A stretch of 64,000 bases of DNA from JADCCX01 sp031431475 (GTDB lineage: Bacteria > Pseudomonadota > Alphaproteobacteria > Rhizobiales > Beijerinckiaceae): NCBI GenBank assembly GCA_031431475.1, contig JANPDL010000022.1:1-64000 (forward strand). The letters run 5' to 3'. The position numbers and the translations under genes were made by a program. The notes under the pieces were generated by a model. That model saw only the letters and a list, made by a program, of their open reading frames with translations, searched no databases and had not been told where the DNA came from. Shown here one piece after another: positions 7,947-15,582 of this stretch (positions within the stretch are counted from its first letter, which is position 1; every line of letters starts with the position of its first letter).

Positions 7947-8174
7947 TGCGCCTGATGAACCCACTGGAACGTGGAAAACCCGGATGTGAAAAGCCCTGAC
8001 CGTTTGCGGCGGCCAGGGCTGGATAGTCGAGCCGAAAGTCTTGGTTTTATTGGCTCAGCTCAGTGAAGCGGGGTTGCCTCCCCCATCTTTAGCAGGTTGA
8101 TCCTGCCCTTTGCCCCCCTTCTGGCGTGGGGGTGTCACCGGCTTTCAACCGGTATTGGTGTGATGCCTTCCCAC
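7947..8174 (-). promoter_or_regulatory. Structured 228-base region between suyB and suyZ, possible leader RNA
   Basis: This gap is far longer than the other gaps in the operon (1-16 bases) and holds no credible ORF. Read on the minus strand it contains several possible stems: CCGG arms near 8139-8154, CCCCC/GGGGG arms near 8112-8132, GCAGG/CCTGC at 8092-8106, and a strong hairpin at 7992-8020 followed by TTTT. It may be a transcript leader, an mRNA-stability element or a small RNA. No known riboswitch class was recognised. Confidence 0.35.
7992..8020 (-). terminator. Hairpin with short U-tract upstream of suyZ
   Basis: On the minus strand an 11-base-pair stem with one mismatch (arms at 8010-8020 and 7992-8002) closes a 7-base loop. 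It is followed directly by TTTT (the stem ends AGGGCT, then TTTCAC). It could end transcription partially after suyAB, giving more SuyAB than SuyZ/SlcC/ComC, or end a small RNA. The U-tract is short, so read-through is likely. Confidence 0.4.
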
Positions 8175-9467
8175 TCAGGCGCTGCGGTAAAGCTTGGTCA
8201 TCGAGTATTCCCGATGCCCCAAAGCCTCTGCCGCCGTCAATCGTCCATTCGCGGTACGGAGAATATTCTCGATCAGCATGTCGCCCGCTTCCGGGATGGT
8301 GACATCGCGGCGCAGGATGCCCGAGACGTCCACATCGATGTGCTCCGGCATGGTGCGCATCGTCTTGGGATTGCCCGTGATCTTGATCACCGGCACGATG
8401 GGATTGCCGATGACATTGCCTTGTCCCGTCGGGAAGGTGTGCACGACATATCCGCCCGCCATCATCAGGGTCACGCATTCGGCGGCAGCCGACGAGCTGT
8501 CCATGAAGTAGAGGCCAGGACCCTTGGCCGGTGCTTCAGCCGGATCAAGGATGTCGATGTATTTCGACTCGCGGCCGATCTTTTCGAGATTGCCAAGCGC
8601 CTTTTCCTCGATGGTGGTCAGGCCACCCGCGATATTGCCTTTGGTCGGCTGGCTGTCCGACAGATCGGAGGTCTTGTGCGCCTCGATGACATCGTCCTGA
8701 TAAGCCTTCCACATCTTGTACCAGCGCTCGCCGACTTCCGGCGTTGCGGCGCGGGCCTTGCAGAGGTGCTCGGCCCCGGTAATCTCGGAGGTTTCGCCGA
8801 AGACGCCGTAGATACCCTTGGGCAGCCACTTGTCATACATGTTGCCGACGGTGGGGCAGGAGGAGAGGCCCGTGGTCGTGTCGGATTCGCCGCATTTCGT
8901 TGATACCCAGAGATCGCCAATGGGGCATTTCTCGCGCTGCAACTCCGAGGCCCACTGGACGAAATCCTTGGCCACGTAGGAGGCGCGCGCGATGGTGGCG
9001 ATATCGCCATGTCCCTCGATGCCAAAGCCGACGACAGGTTTGCCAGTCTTGGCGATGCCATCGACAACGATCTTGGTCCAGCCATCCTCAATACCGATGA
9101 CGATCACCGCAGCCACATTCGGGTTGGACCCCGTGCCGATGAGGGTGCGGAAATGCAGATCGAGGTCCAGCCCGAACTGCAGGCGGCCATAGGCATGAGG
9201 AACGGCCAGCACGCCTTTGACGTTGTTGGCGACGGCCTCGCAGACCGCGTTCGAAAGGTCATCGAGCGGCAGCAGCAGCACGTGATTGCGCACGCCGACG
9301 CGGCCGTTTTCACGCCGCCAGCCATTGAAGAAATCCTTCGTGGCGGCGCGTATGGCTTTTTTGGCGAGAGGACTCTTGAAAGCGGGCGCTTCGATCTTGC
9401 GGCCCTTCACGGTCTTTGATGGAATTTTGGACAGGTCGTAATTGGCGACCATCTGGCTGACGGACAT
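8175..9467 (-). CDS. suyB: (R)-sulfolactate sulfo-lyase, large subunit (UxaA family)
   Basis: SuyB, with SuyA, cleaves (R)-sulfolactate to pyruvate and sulfite. The 430-residue protein belongs to the altronate/galactarate dehydratase C-terminal (UxaA) family. It shows the N-terminal 'GWRRENGRVGVRNHVLLLP', 'LAVPHAYGRLQFG', 'STKCGESDTTTGLSSCPTVGNMYD' with conserved Cys residues, 'GLTTIEEKALGNLEKIGR', 'MDSSSAAAECVTLMMAGGY' and 'TFPTGQGNVIGNPIVPVIK'. The whole sequence closely resembles sulfolactate sulfo-lyases as I know them, more than hexonate dehydratases. The ATG is preceded by an excellent AAGGAGAG site. It lies 11 bases after suyA. Confidence 0.92.
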   Translation of the reverse strand: MSVSQMVANYDLSKIPSKTVKGRKIEAPAFKSPLAKKAIRAATKDFFNGWRRENGRVGVRNHVLLLPLDDLSNAVCEAVANNVKGVLAVPHAYGRLQFGLDLDLHFRTLIGTGSNPNVAAVIVIGIEDGWTKIVVDGIAKTGKPVVGFGIEGHGDIATIARASYVAKDFVQWASELQREKCPIGDLWVSTKCGESDTTTGLSSCPTVGNMYDKWLPKGIYGVFGETSEITGAEHLCKARAATPEVGERWYKMWKAYQDDVIEAHKTSDLSDSQPTKGNIAGGLTTIEEKALGNLEKIGRESKYIDILDPAEAPAKGPGLYFMDSSSAAAECVTLMMAGGYVVHTFPTGQGNVIGNPIVPVIKITGNPKTMRTMPEHIDVDVSGILRRDVTIPEAGDMLIENILRTANGRLTAAEALGHREYSMTKLYRSA

Positions 9468-9478
9468 GGTTTCTCTCC

Positions 9479-9766
9479 TTACCAGCGCTTGGTCTTGGCA
9501 TTGTGGACGTGCAGGTGCTCGCCCTTTTTCACATCGGATTTCACGATGCCGATGTCCTGGGCGTATTTCCAGACGGTGTCGCCCTTCTTGAGATCCTTGA
9601 GGGCCACCTTGTGCCCGATGGGTATATCCATCTTGGCTGTGATCTTGAAATCGGAATTGTCATGGGTGATGACAGCCAGCATGTCGGTGCCAGCTTTCAG
9701 GTTCTCGACCACGACAACACCGCAGTTGTCCTTGTGGTCGTGCACCAGCAGGTGCGGAGCGCTCAT
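9479..9766 (-). CDS. suyA: (R)-sulfolactate sulfo-lyase, small subunit (SAF domain)
   Basis: This 95-residue protein forms a SAF domain like the N-terminal part of altronate dehydratase. Visible features are 'HDHKDNCGVVVVENLKAG', 'KMDIPIGHKVALKDLKKGD' and a His-rich C-terminus 'GEHLHVHNAKTKRW' that matches the small UxaA/SuyA subunits. It pairs with SuyB encoded 11 bases downstream. The start at 9766 is chosen because the domain begins 'MSAPHLLVHDHKD'; the frame extends upstream to 9811, but that lead is unconserved. It is the first gene of the minus-strand sulfolactate operon and shares a divergent control region with a GntR-family regulator gene. Confidence 0.92.
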   Translation of the reverse strand: MSAPHLLVHDHKDNCGVVVVENLKAGTDMLAVITHDNSDFKITAKMDIPIGHKVALKDLKKGDTVWKYAQDIGIVKSDVKKGEHLHVHNAKTKRW

Positions 9767-9810
9767 GTGATTATCCTTGTTGGTGTTGTGCCGGGGCGCG
9801 GCGCAGAACA

Positions 9811-9835
9811 AAGTCTTCTATAAGACATAAGACTT
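9811..9835. promoter_or_regulatory. Inverted repeat between suyA and the GntR gene, candidate operator
   Basis: AAGTCTT (9811-9817) and AAGACTT (9829-9835) are perfect 7-base inverted arms separated by 11 bases. An inner GTCTT-N4-AAGAC repeat lies inside the same stretch. The site is in the 121-base gap between the divergent suyA and GntR genes. GntR/HutC regulators usually bind such palindromes beside their own gene. Regulation is inferred from position. Confidence 0.5.
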
Positions 9836-9887
9836 GACAGCGTCAATCACTCCTTGCCTTGATGCAGGAGTAATCTGGGATGTTATA

Positions 9888-10610
9888 ATGGCGGGTGTGG
9901 ATTCTCTAGCTTTCAAGCCGCTGTATCAGCAGGTGCGGGAAAAGCTGACCCAGCGCATTGCAGACGGCCGCTGGAAGGCCGGACAGATCGTGCCGAGTGA
10001 AATGCAGATCGCGGCGGAGCTCGGTGTCAGCCAGGGCACGGTACGCAAAGCGCTGGATGACATGACGGCAGCGCGGTTACTGATGCGGCGTCAGGGACGC
10101 GGTACTTTTGTTGCGATACACGACGAGGCACGTATTCTCTTTCAGTTCTTCAAGCTGAAGCCGGACAATGCGGATGGCCTGTTTCCCGAAAGCGAGGTTC
10201 TTGGAGTCTCCGACGCTCCGGCAAGTGCGGAAGAGGCCGCGAAACTGGGGCTATTCAAGGGAGAGCCCGTCATCCGTATCCGCCGTGCGCGCTCGCTCGC
10301 GGGGCAGCGTTGCATTGTTGAGACCATAACTCTCGCAACCGCCATCTTCGACGGCCTGCAGCAAGGTGATATACCCAACAACCTCTACAACACATACGCT
10401 GAAAGGTTCGGCGTCACCATTGCGGGAGGTAACGAGATCCTAAAAGCCGTTTCGGCCTCTGCAGAGGACGCGCGTGATCTGGGTGTCTCCGTCGGGGCAC
10501 CGCTGCTGCTGATTGATCGCGTCGCAACCTCCATCGAGGGGCGGCCTATGGAATGGCGCGTCAGCTTGTGCGAAACATCTGCCATGCATTATGCCACGGA
10601 GCTGCGCTGA
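9888..10610 (+). CDS. GntR-family regulator with UTRA ligand domain (HutC subfamily)
   Basis: A 240-residue transcription factor. Residues about 9-75 form the winged helix-turn-helix ('LYQQVREKLTQRIADGRWKAGQIVPSE', then 'AELGVSQGTVRKALDDM' and 'RRQGRGTFV'), and residues about 85-235 form the UTRA effector-binding domain ending 'PMEWRVSLCETSAMHYATEL'. It is divergent from the suyAB-suyZ-slcC-comC operon and probably controls it in response to sulfolactate or a related acid, the role of SuyR/SlcR-type regulators elsewhere. The start is set at the ATG at 9888; in-frame sequence back to 9834 lies over the proposed operator. The SDR gene follows 2 bases after the stop. Confidence 0.85.
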   Translation: MAGVDSLAFKPLYQQVREKLTQRIADGRWKAGQIVPSEMQIAAELGVSQGTVRKALDDMTAARLLMRRQGRGTFVAIHDEARILFQFFKLKPDNADGLFPESEVLGVSDAPASAEEAAKLGLFKGEPVIRIRRARSLAGQRCIVETITLATAIFDGLQQGDIPNNLYNTYAERFGVTIAGGNEILKAVSASAEDARDLGVSVGAPLLLIDRVATSIEGRPMEWRVSLCETSAMHYATELR

Positions 10611-10612
10611 CC

Positions 10613-11365
10613 ATGACCTCCCGCATTCTTCTCGTGACCGGTGGCAGCCGGGGCATCGGTGCGGCCGTGGCCCGCAAAGCGGCGCTGGCCGGGTTCGACG
10701 TGGCGGTGAACTATGTCTCGGACGCTGCCGCAGCAGAGCAAGTCGCCCTCGATATCCGTTCGGCGGGCCGCAGGGCTATCACCGTGAAAGGCGATGTCAG
10801 CCAGGAGGCTGATATCAGCACGATCTTCAGCGCCGTGGATAATGGCCTTGGGCCAATCACCGATCTCGTGAACAATGCCGGGATCACCGGGCGCAGCAGC
10901 CGCCTTGATCTCGCCGATCCGGCTGTGATCCGGCAATGTATCGATATCAATGTCACCGGCGCGATCCTCGTCGCCCGAGAGGCTATTCTGCGCATGGCAC
11001 CGCGCCATGGCGGCAGGGGCGGGTGCATTGTCAATATCTCGTCCATCGCGGGCAAGCTGGGCAGTCCGGGCGACTATGTCTGGTATGCGGCCTCAAAAGG
11101 CGCAATCGACACACTGACCATCGGACTGTCAAAAGAGCTGGGCGCGGACGGCATCCGCATCAACGCAGTGTCGCCCGGGCTTGTTGACACTGAAATTCAC
11201 GACAAGAGCAGCCATGATGCGGCGCGGGTGGAGCGCTATCGACCCATGGTGCCGATGGGCCGCATCGGACGGGCGGACGAAATTGCGGATGCCGTGCTGT
11301 ATCTGCTGTCCGATGCCGCGAGCTATGTGACCGGTGCCAACCTTGCAGTAAGCGGTGGACGCTGA
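10613..11365 (+). CDS. Short-chain dehydrogenase/reductase (classical SDR)
   Basis: A 250-residue classical SDR with the NAD(P)-binding 'VTGGSRGIGAAVA', 'NNAG' (residues about 86-89), catalytic Ser in 'VNISSIAG' and YxxxK as 'YAASK', then 'RINAVSPGLVDTEIH'. The C-terminal 'ASYVTGANLAVSGG' is also typical. These features resemble sugar or 3-oxoacyl dehydrogenases. It follows the GntR gene by 2 bases, so the two are co-transcribed. A role in feeding a C3-sulfonate such as dihydroxypropanesulfonate into the sulfolactate route is plausible from context alone. The ATG at 10613 begins exactly at the Rossmann motif. Confidence 0.85.
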   Translation: MTSRILLVTGGSRGIGAAVARKAALAGFDVAVNYVSDAAAAEQVALDIRSAGRRAITVKGDVSQEADISTIFSAVDNGLGPITDLVNNAGITGRSSRLDLADPAVIRQCIDINVTGAILVAREAILRMAPRHGGRGGCIVNISSIAGKLGSPGDYVWYAASKGAIDTLTIGLSKELGADGIRINAVSPGLVDTEIHDKSSHDAARVERYRPMVPMGRIGRADEIADAVLYLLSDAASYVTGANLAVSGGR

Positions 11366-11426
11366 GGTGGCTTGCGCCGGACGGTGCGAAGCGCCATCTC
11401 TGGGATATCAAAGAGGAATCTCCGCT

Positions 11427-11930
11427 ATGATGCGCGCCCTACTTCTCTCGGCGATCTGCCTTCTCGCACCCGCAATGGCCCATGCCGAAGACCCTGACCT
11501 GATCTTTCGCAAATCCACTGTGTTCAAGCTGCTGTCACCGGATGACAAGCTGGCGACCTATGGCATTGATGATCCCGCCATCGAGGGCGTCGCCTGCCAT
11601 TTCACCGTGCCTGAAAAAGGCGGCTGGAGCGGTGCGCTGGGCCTGTCCGAGCAGGTCTCCGACATTTCACTGGCCTGTCGCCAGATCGGCCCGGTGAAGT
11701 TCAAGGAAAAATTCGACCAGGGTGCAGTCGTCTTCCGCCAGTCGCGTTCGCTGTTCTTCAAGCGCATGCAGATCGTGCGGGGCTGCGACGCCAAGCGGAA
11801 CGTGCTGATCTACATGGTCTATTCCGACAAGCTGATCGACGGCAGCCCCAAGAACTCCACATCCTCCGTGCCGATCATGCCATGGGGCGCGGGCGGCGAA
11901 GCTCCCAAATGCGGCGACTGGCTGGGATGA
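11427..11930 (+). CDS. creA: CreA-family periplasmic protein
   Basis: CreA proteins are conserved, exported proteins of unknown biochemical role. The 167-residue product begins with a signal peptide (about residues 1-20, hydrophobic stretch ending 'AMAHA'). The mature part carries family sequence: 'VFKLLSPDDKLATYGIDDPAIEGVACHF', 'ISLACRQIGPV', 'VVFRQSRSLFFKRMQIVR' and 'SDKLIDGSPKNSTSSVP' across residues 30-155. An AAGAGGAAT ribosome-binding site lies upstream of ATG 11427; a second ATG follows immediately at 11430. It stands alone between the SDR gene and a small exported protein gene. Confidence 0.9.
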   Translation: MMRALLLSAICLLAPAMAHAEDPDLIFRKSTVFKLLSPDDKLATYGIDDPAIEGVACHFTVPEKGGWSGALGLSEQVSDISLACRQIGPVKFKEKFDQGAVVFRQSRSLFFKRMQIVRGCDAKRNVLIYMVYSDKLIDGSPKNSTSSVPIMPWGAGGEAPKCGDWLG

Positions 11931-12133
11931 CGGCTACAAACGGATTATGAACAGAAAACAACGCGACATTCCTTTTCCGTTCAGTTCTGCCACGCTATCA
12001 CCCAGACATCGTCATCAACGTGACGCACTTGCCAACAGACTGCAGGTGTCACACGTTCCGGTGCCGAATCTGTCTGGTCTTCGAGCCTGAGACCCGATGG
12101 AAAAATCAAGGTTCTATCAGCAGGGGATCCCCC

Positions 12134-12496
12134 ATGTCTTTCAAGACGATCATCGCCGCCGCTCTCTTCACCGCTGCCGCCAGCACGGCGTTCGCACAGT
12201 CCACGCAGCCGACAACCACTACTCCTGCCCGCCCCGGCCAGCCGACCACTCCGGCTGCTCCTGCGGCACCCGCCGCTCCTCGCGTGGCCGCACCAGCTCC
12301 TGCTGCACAGGGCACGCTGATCAACCTCAACACGGCGAGCAAGGACCAGCTCGATTCGCTGCCGCAGATCGGTGATGCCCGCGCTGCCGCGATTATCGCC
12401 AAGCGTCCCTACAAGGACTGGGCCGACTTCACGGCAAAGAACGTGGTGCCGGCCAATGCTGAAGCTGCGATCAAGGACAAGGTCCGTTTCCGCTGA
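12134..12496 (+). CDS. Small exported helix-hairpin-helix (ComEA-like) protein
   Basis: A 120-residue protein with a signal peptide (about residues 1-21, ending 'STAFA'), then a low-complexity Thr/Pro/Ala linker of about 35 residues. A ComEA-type helix-hairpin-helix domain follows ('INLNTASKDQLDSLPQIGDARAAAIIAKRPY'). The fold binds DNA non-specifically; in competence systems ComEA holds incoming DNA in the periplasm. No other competence gene is nearby, so uptake is not claimed. The start at 12134 is where the signal peptide begins. A strong terminator follows. Confidence 0.85.
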   Translation: MSFKTIIAAALFTAAASTAFAQSTQPTTTTPARPGQPTTPAAPAAPAAPRVAAPAPAAQGTLINLNTASKDQLDSLPQIGDARAAAIIAKRPYKDWADFTAKNVVPANAEAAIKDKVRFR

Positions 12497-12520
12497 TCGG
12501 CTGATCCAGTGACAAAGGGA

Positions 12521-12546
12521 AAGGCTCCGGAAACGGGGCCTTTTTC
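12521..12546 (+). terminator. Rho-independent terminator after the ComEA-like gene
   Basis: Arms AAGGCTCC (12521-12528) and GGGGCCTT (12535-12542) pair with one G-U wobble around a 6-base loop, followed by a T-run (TTTTTCTTG). It lies 25 bases after the stop of the helix-hairpin-helix gene and before the converging GNAT gene. Confidence 0.8.
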
Positions 12547-12565
12547 TTGTTCTGATTGTCGCTGT

Positions 12566-13060
12566 TCAGACCATCGCCGTGCCGGATATGCTGTCGAGCG
12601 CGCCCTCAACAAGCTCACGAACCAATACACGCGCGGGATCAACCGGACCGGGCATCACAATCTTGCCCGGAGCCACACGCCTGAACCCGCTGCGGGCATA
12701 ATAGGCCTCGTCGCCCACCAGCAATACCAGCCGGTGGCCTTGCACGGTCGCAGCTTCCAGAGCCGAATCAATCAGCGCCTTACCGATGCCCCGCGAGTGG
12801 AACGCCGGATCAACCGTCAGCGGACCCAGCAGCAACGCGGGATGCGCACCGACATGGATTCGCGTCAGTCGAATGGAGCCGACGACGAGCGTGCTGACCC
12901 TGGCGATGAAGGACAGCGCGCGGTCATGCGGATTGCCTTCACGCAGCCGAAAAGCCGTGCGCGAGAAGCGCCCCGGCCCGAAGGCGCGCTCCTCCAGCAG
13001 GTTGATCGCGGGCGAGTCAGCCTCGCGTTCCGCTGCAATGACGATATCCAGTCCGGGCAT
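12566..13060 (-). CDS. GNAT-family N-acetyltransferase
   Basis: A 164-residue single-domain acetyltransferase. The acetyl-CoA binding region is seen as 'LLGPLTVDPAFHSRGIGKALIDSAL' (about residues 76-100, with the R/QxxGxG/A-type loop 'HSRGIGKA'), followed by 'VLLVGDEAYYARSGF', the pattern of the YhbS-like subgroup. The acceptor cannot be predicted. The start is placed at the ATG at 13060, which begins 'MPGLDIVI'; the frame extends upstream but only through the shadow of the threonine aldolase gene. That gene ends 7 bases upstream, so the two are probably co-transcribed. Confidence 0.85.
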   Translation of the reverse strand: MPGLDIVIAAEREADSPAINLLEERAFGPGRFSRTAFRLREGNPHDRALSFIARVSTLVVGSIRLTRIHVGAHPALLLGPLTVDPAFHSRGIGKALIDSALEAATVQGHRLVLLVGDEAYYARSGFRRVAPGKIVMPGPVDPARVLVRELVEGALDSISGTAMV

Positions 13061-13067
13061 TACGGCC

Positions 13068-14141
13068 TCAAGCCTTCGCCGCAGCAGCCAGAAACTGGTC
13101 GATGGTGGCATTCTGGGTCTGCCAGGAGCAAACGAAGCGGCACAAAACCTCGCCTTTACACGGCCTGTCAGCCGGGGCCATCGCCTCGTTACGCCAGCGG
13201 TAGAATTTATAGCCCTGCGCCAGCAGTTTCTGCTCCAGCCTTTCCGGCATGACTGCGAAGACCTCGTTACCATCCACCTTCCACGCCACGCGCAGGCGGG
13301 TGTTGGCTTTCATGCCCTTGGCAAGGCGTTTCGCAGCGCTGTTGGCGTGGCGGGCGAGTTCGAGCCAGTGATTATCTTTCAGCCAGCCCTGAAACTGGGA
13401 AGACAAGAGCCGACCTTTGGAAATGAGATGCCCACCTCGCATGCGGCGATACTGCGCGGTTTCAGCCAGGTCCTTGTCGAAGAAGATCACGGCTTCTGCC
13501 GCCAGAGCGCCGTTCTTGGTAGCCCCCAGACAAAGAACATCCACACCGGCTTTCCACGTCAGTTCGGCAGGCGTGGCCGACTTTTTCGACAAGGATTGCC
13601 CTCCCACAAGCGCATTGGAGAAGCGCGCACCATCGAGATGCACGCCGAGACCGTGCTGTTTGGCGATAGCCGCCAGTTCCGCTGTCTCGGCGGCGCTGTA
13701 GCTGGTGCCGCATTCCGTCAGGTTGGTCAGCGACAGCGACGCAGGCTTGACCGAATGGATACCCCGGCGCGGCGCTTCCAGCGCTGCCCTCAAGGTCTCT
13801 GGCCTGATCTTGCCGCCGATGCCGGGCAACGGCGTGATCTTGGCGCCACCCGTCCATTGCTCCGGACCACCGCATTCGTCGGTCATGACATGGGCGTCCT
13901 GATGGCAGAAAATCTCGCCCCAACCCGGAGTGAGGCAGGCCAGCGCAAGACCGTTGGCCGCTGTTCCGGTGGCCATCAGAAAAACCGTGACATCGCGTTC
14001 GAATATGGCGCCGAACTGCTGTTCGACAGCCTTTGCCAGCTCGTCATCACCATAGGACGCCATGGCCCCGCCATTGGCGTCCACGATGGACTCGATCACC
14101 TTCGAGCTTGCTCCCACCACATTGTCACTGCCGAAATGCAT
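13068..14141 (-). CDS. ltaE: Low-specificity L-threonine aldolase
   Basis: A PLP-dependent enzyme of 357 residues that splits threonine or allo-threonine to glycine and acetaldehyde. Seen are 'FGSDNVVGASSKVI' at the N-terminus, 'TGTAANGLAL', the His stacking region 'CHQDAHVMTDECGGPE', 'GLGVHLDGARFSNA' with the PLP Asp, and the Schiff-base lysine in 'CLGATKNGA' (K209). The ATG at 14141 fits the family start. It is divergent from gap and upstream of a GNAT gene. Length and motifs are normal. Confidence 0.93.
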   Translation of the reverse strand: MHFGSDNVVGASSKVIESIVDANGGAMASYGDDELAKAVEQQFGAIFERDVTVFLMATGTAANGLALACLTPGWGEIFCHQDAHVMTDECGGPEQWTGGAKITPLPGIGGKIRPETLRAALEAPRRGIHSVKPASLSLTNLTECGTSYSAAETAELAAIAKQHGLGVHLDGARFSNALVGGQSLSKKSATPAELTWKAGVDVLCLGATKNGALAAEAVIFFDKDLAETAQYRRMRGGHLISKGRLLSSQFQGWLKDNHWLELARHANSAAKRLAKGMKANTRLRVAWKVDGNEVFAVMPERLEQKLLAQGYKFYRWRNEAMAPADRPCKGEVLCRFVCSWQTQNATIDQFLAAAAKA

Positions 14142-14261
14142 TCACTCTGCTCCAGATCGCTGCGCCGGTTTCGTTGACTCGGCCTTGCCAAGTGGTATCA
14201 GACCCGCACTTTCCCGCAACCGGGAGCCATGCTCCTGATGCAGTCAATGAAGGATCATCCC

Positions 14262-15269
14262 ATGGCGGTTCGTGTTTTCATCAATGGCTTCGGTCGCATC
14301 GGCCGCAACATCCTGCGCGCCATCGTGGAATCGAAGCGCAAGGATATCGTTGTCGTCGGCATCAACGACCTTGGCCCGGTGGAGACCAACGCGCATCTGC
14401 TGCGCTTCGATTCGATCCATGGTCGCTTTCCCGCTGATGTGAAGGTCGATGGCGACATGATCATCGTCAACGGCAAGAAAATCCTCGTCACCGCCATCAA
14501 GGACCCCGCCCTGCTGCCGCATGCCAAGCTGAAGGTGGATGTGGCGATGGAATGCACCGGCATCTTCACCTCGCGCGACAAGGCGGCTGCGCATCTGACG
14601 GCGGGTGCCAAGCGCGTCATCGTCTCGGCTCCGGCGGATGGCGCTGATCTGACGGTGGTCTACGGCATCAACCATGACAAGCTGACGAAGAAGCATCTCG
14701 TCATCTCGAACGCGTCCTGCACCACCAACTGCCTGGTGCCTGTCGTCAAGGTTCTCCACGATGCCATCGGCATCGAGAAGGGCATGATGACGACGATCCA
14801 TTCCTACACCAACGACCAGCCCTCGCTCGACCAGATGCACAAGGACCTCTACCGGGCGCGCGCTGCCGCCGTGTCGATGATCCCGACCTCTACAGGTGCC
14901 GCCAAGGCCGTTGGCCTCGTGCTGCCGGAACTTGCGGGCAAGCTCGACGGCATCTCGGTGCGCGTGCCGACGCCGAATGTCTCGGTGGTTGATCTCAAGT
15001 TCATCGCCAAGCGCGCAACGACCGTGAAGGAGATCAACGACGCGATCATCAAGGCATCGAACGGCAAACTGAAGGGCATTCTGGGGTTCACCGACAAGCC
15101 CAATGTGTCCATCGACTTCAACCACGATCCGCATTCATCGATCTTCCACCTCGACCAGACCAAGGTGATGGACGGCACGTTCTGCTCGATCCTGACGTGG
15201 TATGATAATGAGTGGGGCTTCTCGAACCGGATGAGCGACACGGCTGTAGCGCTGGCGAAGCTGATTTGA
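14262..15269 (+). CDS. gap: Glyceraldehyde-3-phosphate dehydrogenase, type I
   Basis: The enzyme oxidises and phosphorylates glyceraldehyde 3-phosphate in glycolysis, or works in reverse in gluconeogenesis or the Calvin cycle. The 335-residue protein starts 'MAVRVFINGFGRIGRN'; the catalytic Cys is C153 in 'SNASCTTNCLVP'. An acidic residue after the second strand ('GINDLG', D36) suggests NAD preference. 'NEWGFSNRM' is near the C-terminus. An AAGGA site precedes the ATG at 14262; an ATG at 14229 is in frame but lies before the conserved start. It heads the gap...pgk...fba series, which is interrupted here by extra genes. Confidence 0.97.
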   Translation: MAVRVFINGFGRIGRNILRAIVESKRKDIVVVGINDLGPVETNAHLLRFDSIHGRFPADVKVDGDMIIVNGKKILVTAIKDPALLPHAKLKVDVAMECTGIFTSRDKAAAHLTAGAKRVIVSAPADGADLTVVYGINHDKLTKKHLVISNASCTTNCLVPVVKVLHDAIGIEKGMMTTIHSYTNDQPSLDQMHKDLYRARAAAVSMIPTSTGAAKAVGLVLPELAGKLDGISVRVPTPNVSVVDLKFIAKRATTVKEINDAIIKASNGKLKGILGFTDKPNVSIDFNHDPHSSIFHLDQTKVMDGTFCSILTWYDNEWGFSNRMSDTAVALAKLI

Positions 15270-15294
15270 TAAACTTCATCTTGGGAGCGAGACA

Positions 15295-15582
15295 TTGAGC
15301 ATAAGCACCGAGACGGATCATATCGTCGAAGAAGTGGCGGGCTGGCTGGAAACAGCCTTCCCAGGCCACAGGTGCGCGAAGTGCGGACATGCCAAATTCT
15401 TTATTCTCGATCCTCCGTCACAGCCACTTGCTAGTGGTCCGCTCACCTATGCAGCTTGGCCTGTTACCAAACTCGCTTGCTCACGGTGCGGCTTTGTTGA
15501 AGAACATCTCACAGGCGTTCTGAAAGATACGCTCGAAAAATCTAATTTTCAGCCTTTGGTAGTCGATCAAGTCAATGAATAA
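15295..15582 (+). CDS. Small hypothetical protein with two CxxC motifs
   Basis: The 95-residue product was not assigned to a family. It carries two metal-binding-like pairs, 'CAKCG' (about residues 24-28) and 'CSRCG' (about 62-66), which would make a zinc ribbon. The proposed start is TTG at 15295, with GGGAGCGAGA upstream at good spacing. The coding region is visibly lower in GC than gap and pgk on either side. It overlaps the next gene by 8 bases and lies 25 bases after gap, so it is probably in the same transcript. Confidence 0.6.
   Translation: MSISTETDHIVEEVAGWLETAFPGHRCAKCGHAKFFILDPPSQPLASGPLTYAAWPVTKLACSRCGFVEEHLTGVLKDTLEKSNFQPLVVDQVNE

Noticed and set aside
12134..12496. Natural competence locus
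   Set aside because: Only a small helix-hairpin-helix protein with signal peptide is present; no ComEC, ComF or pilus genes are seen.
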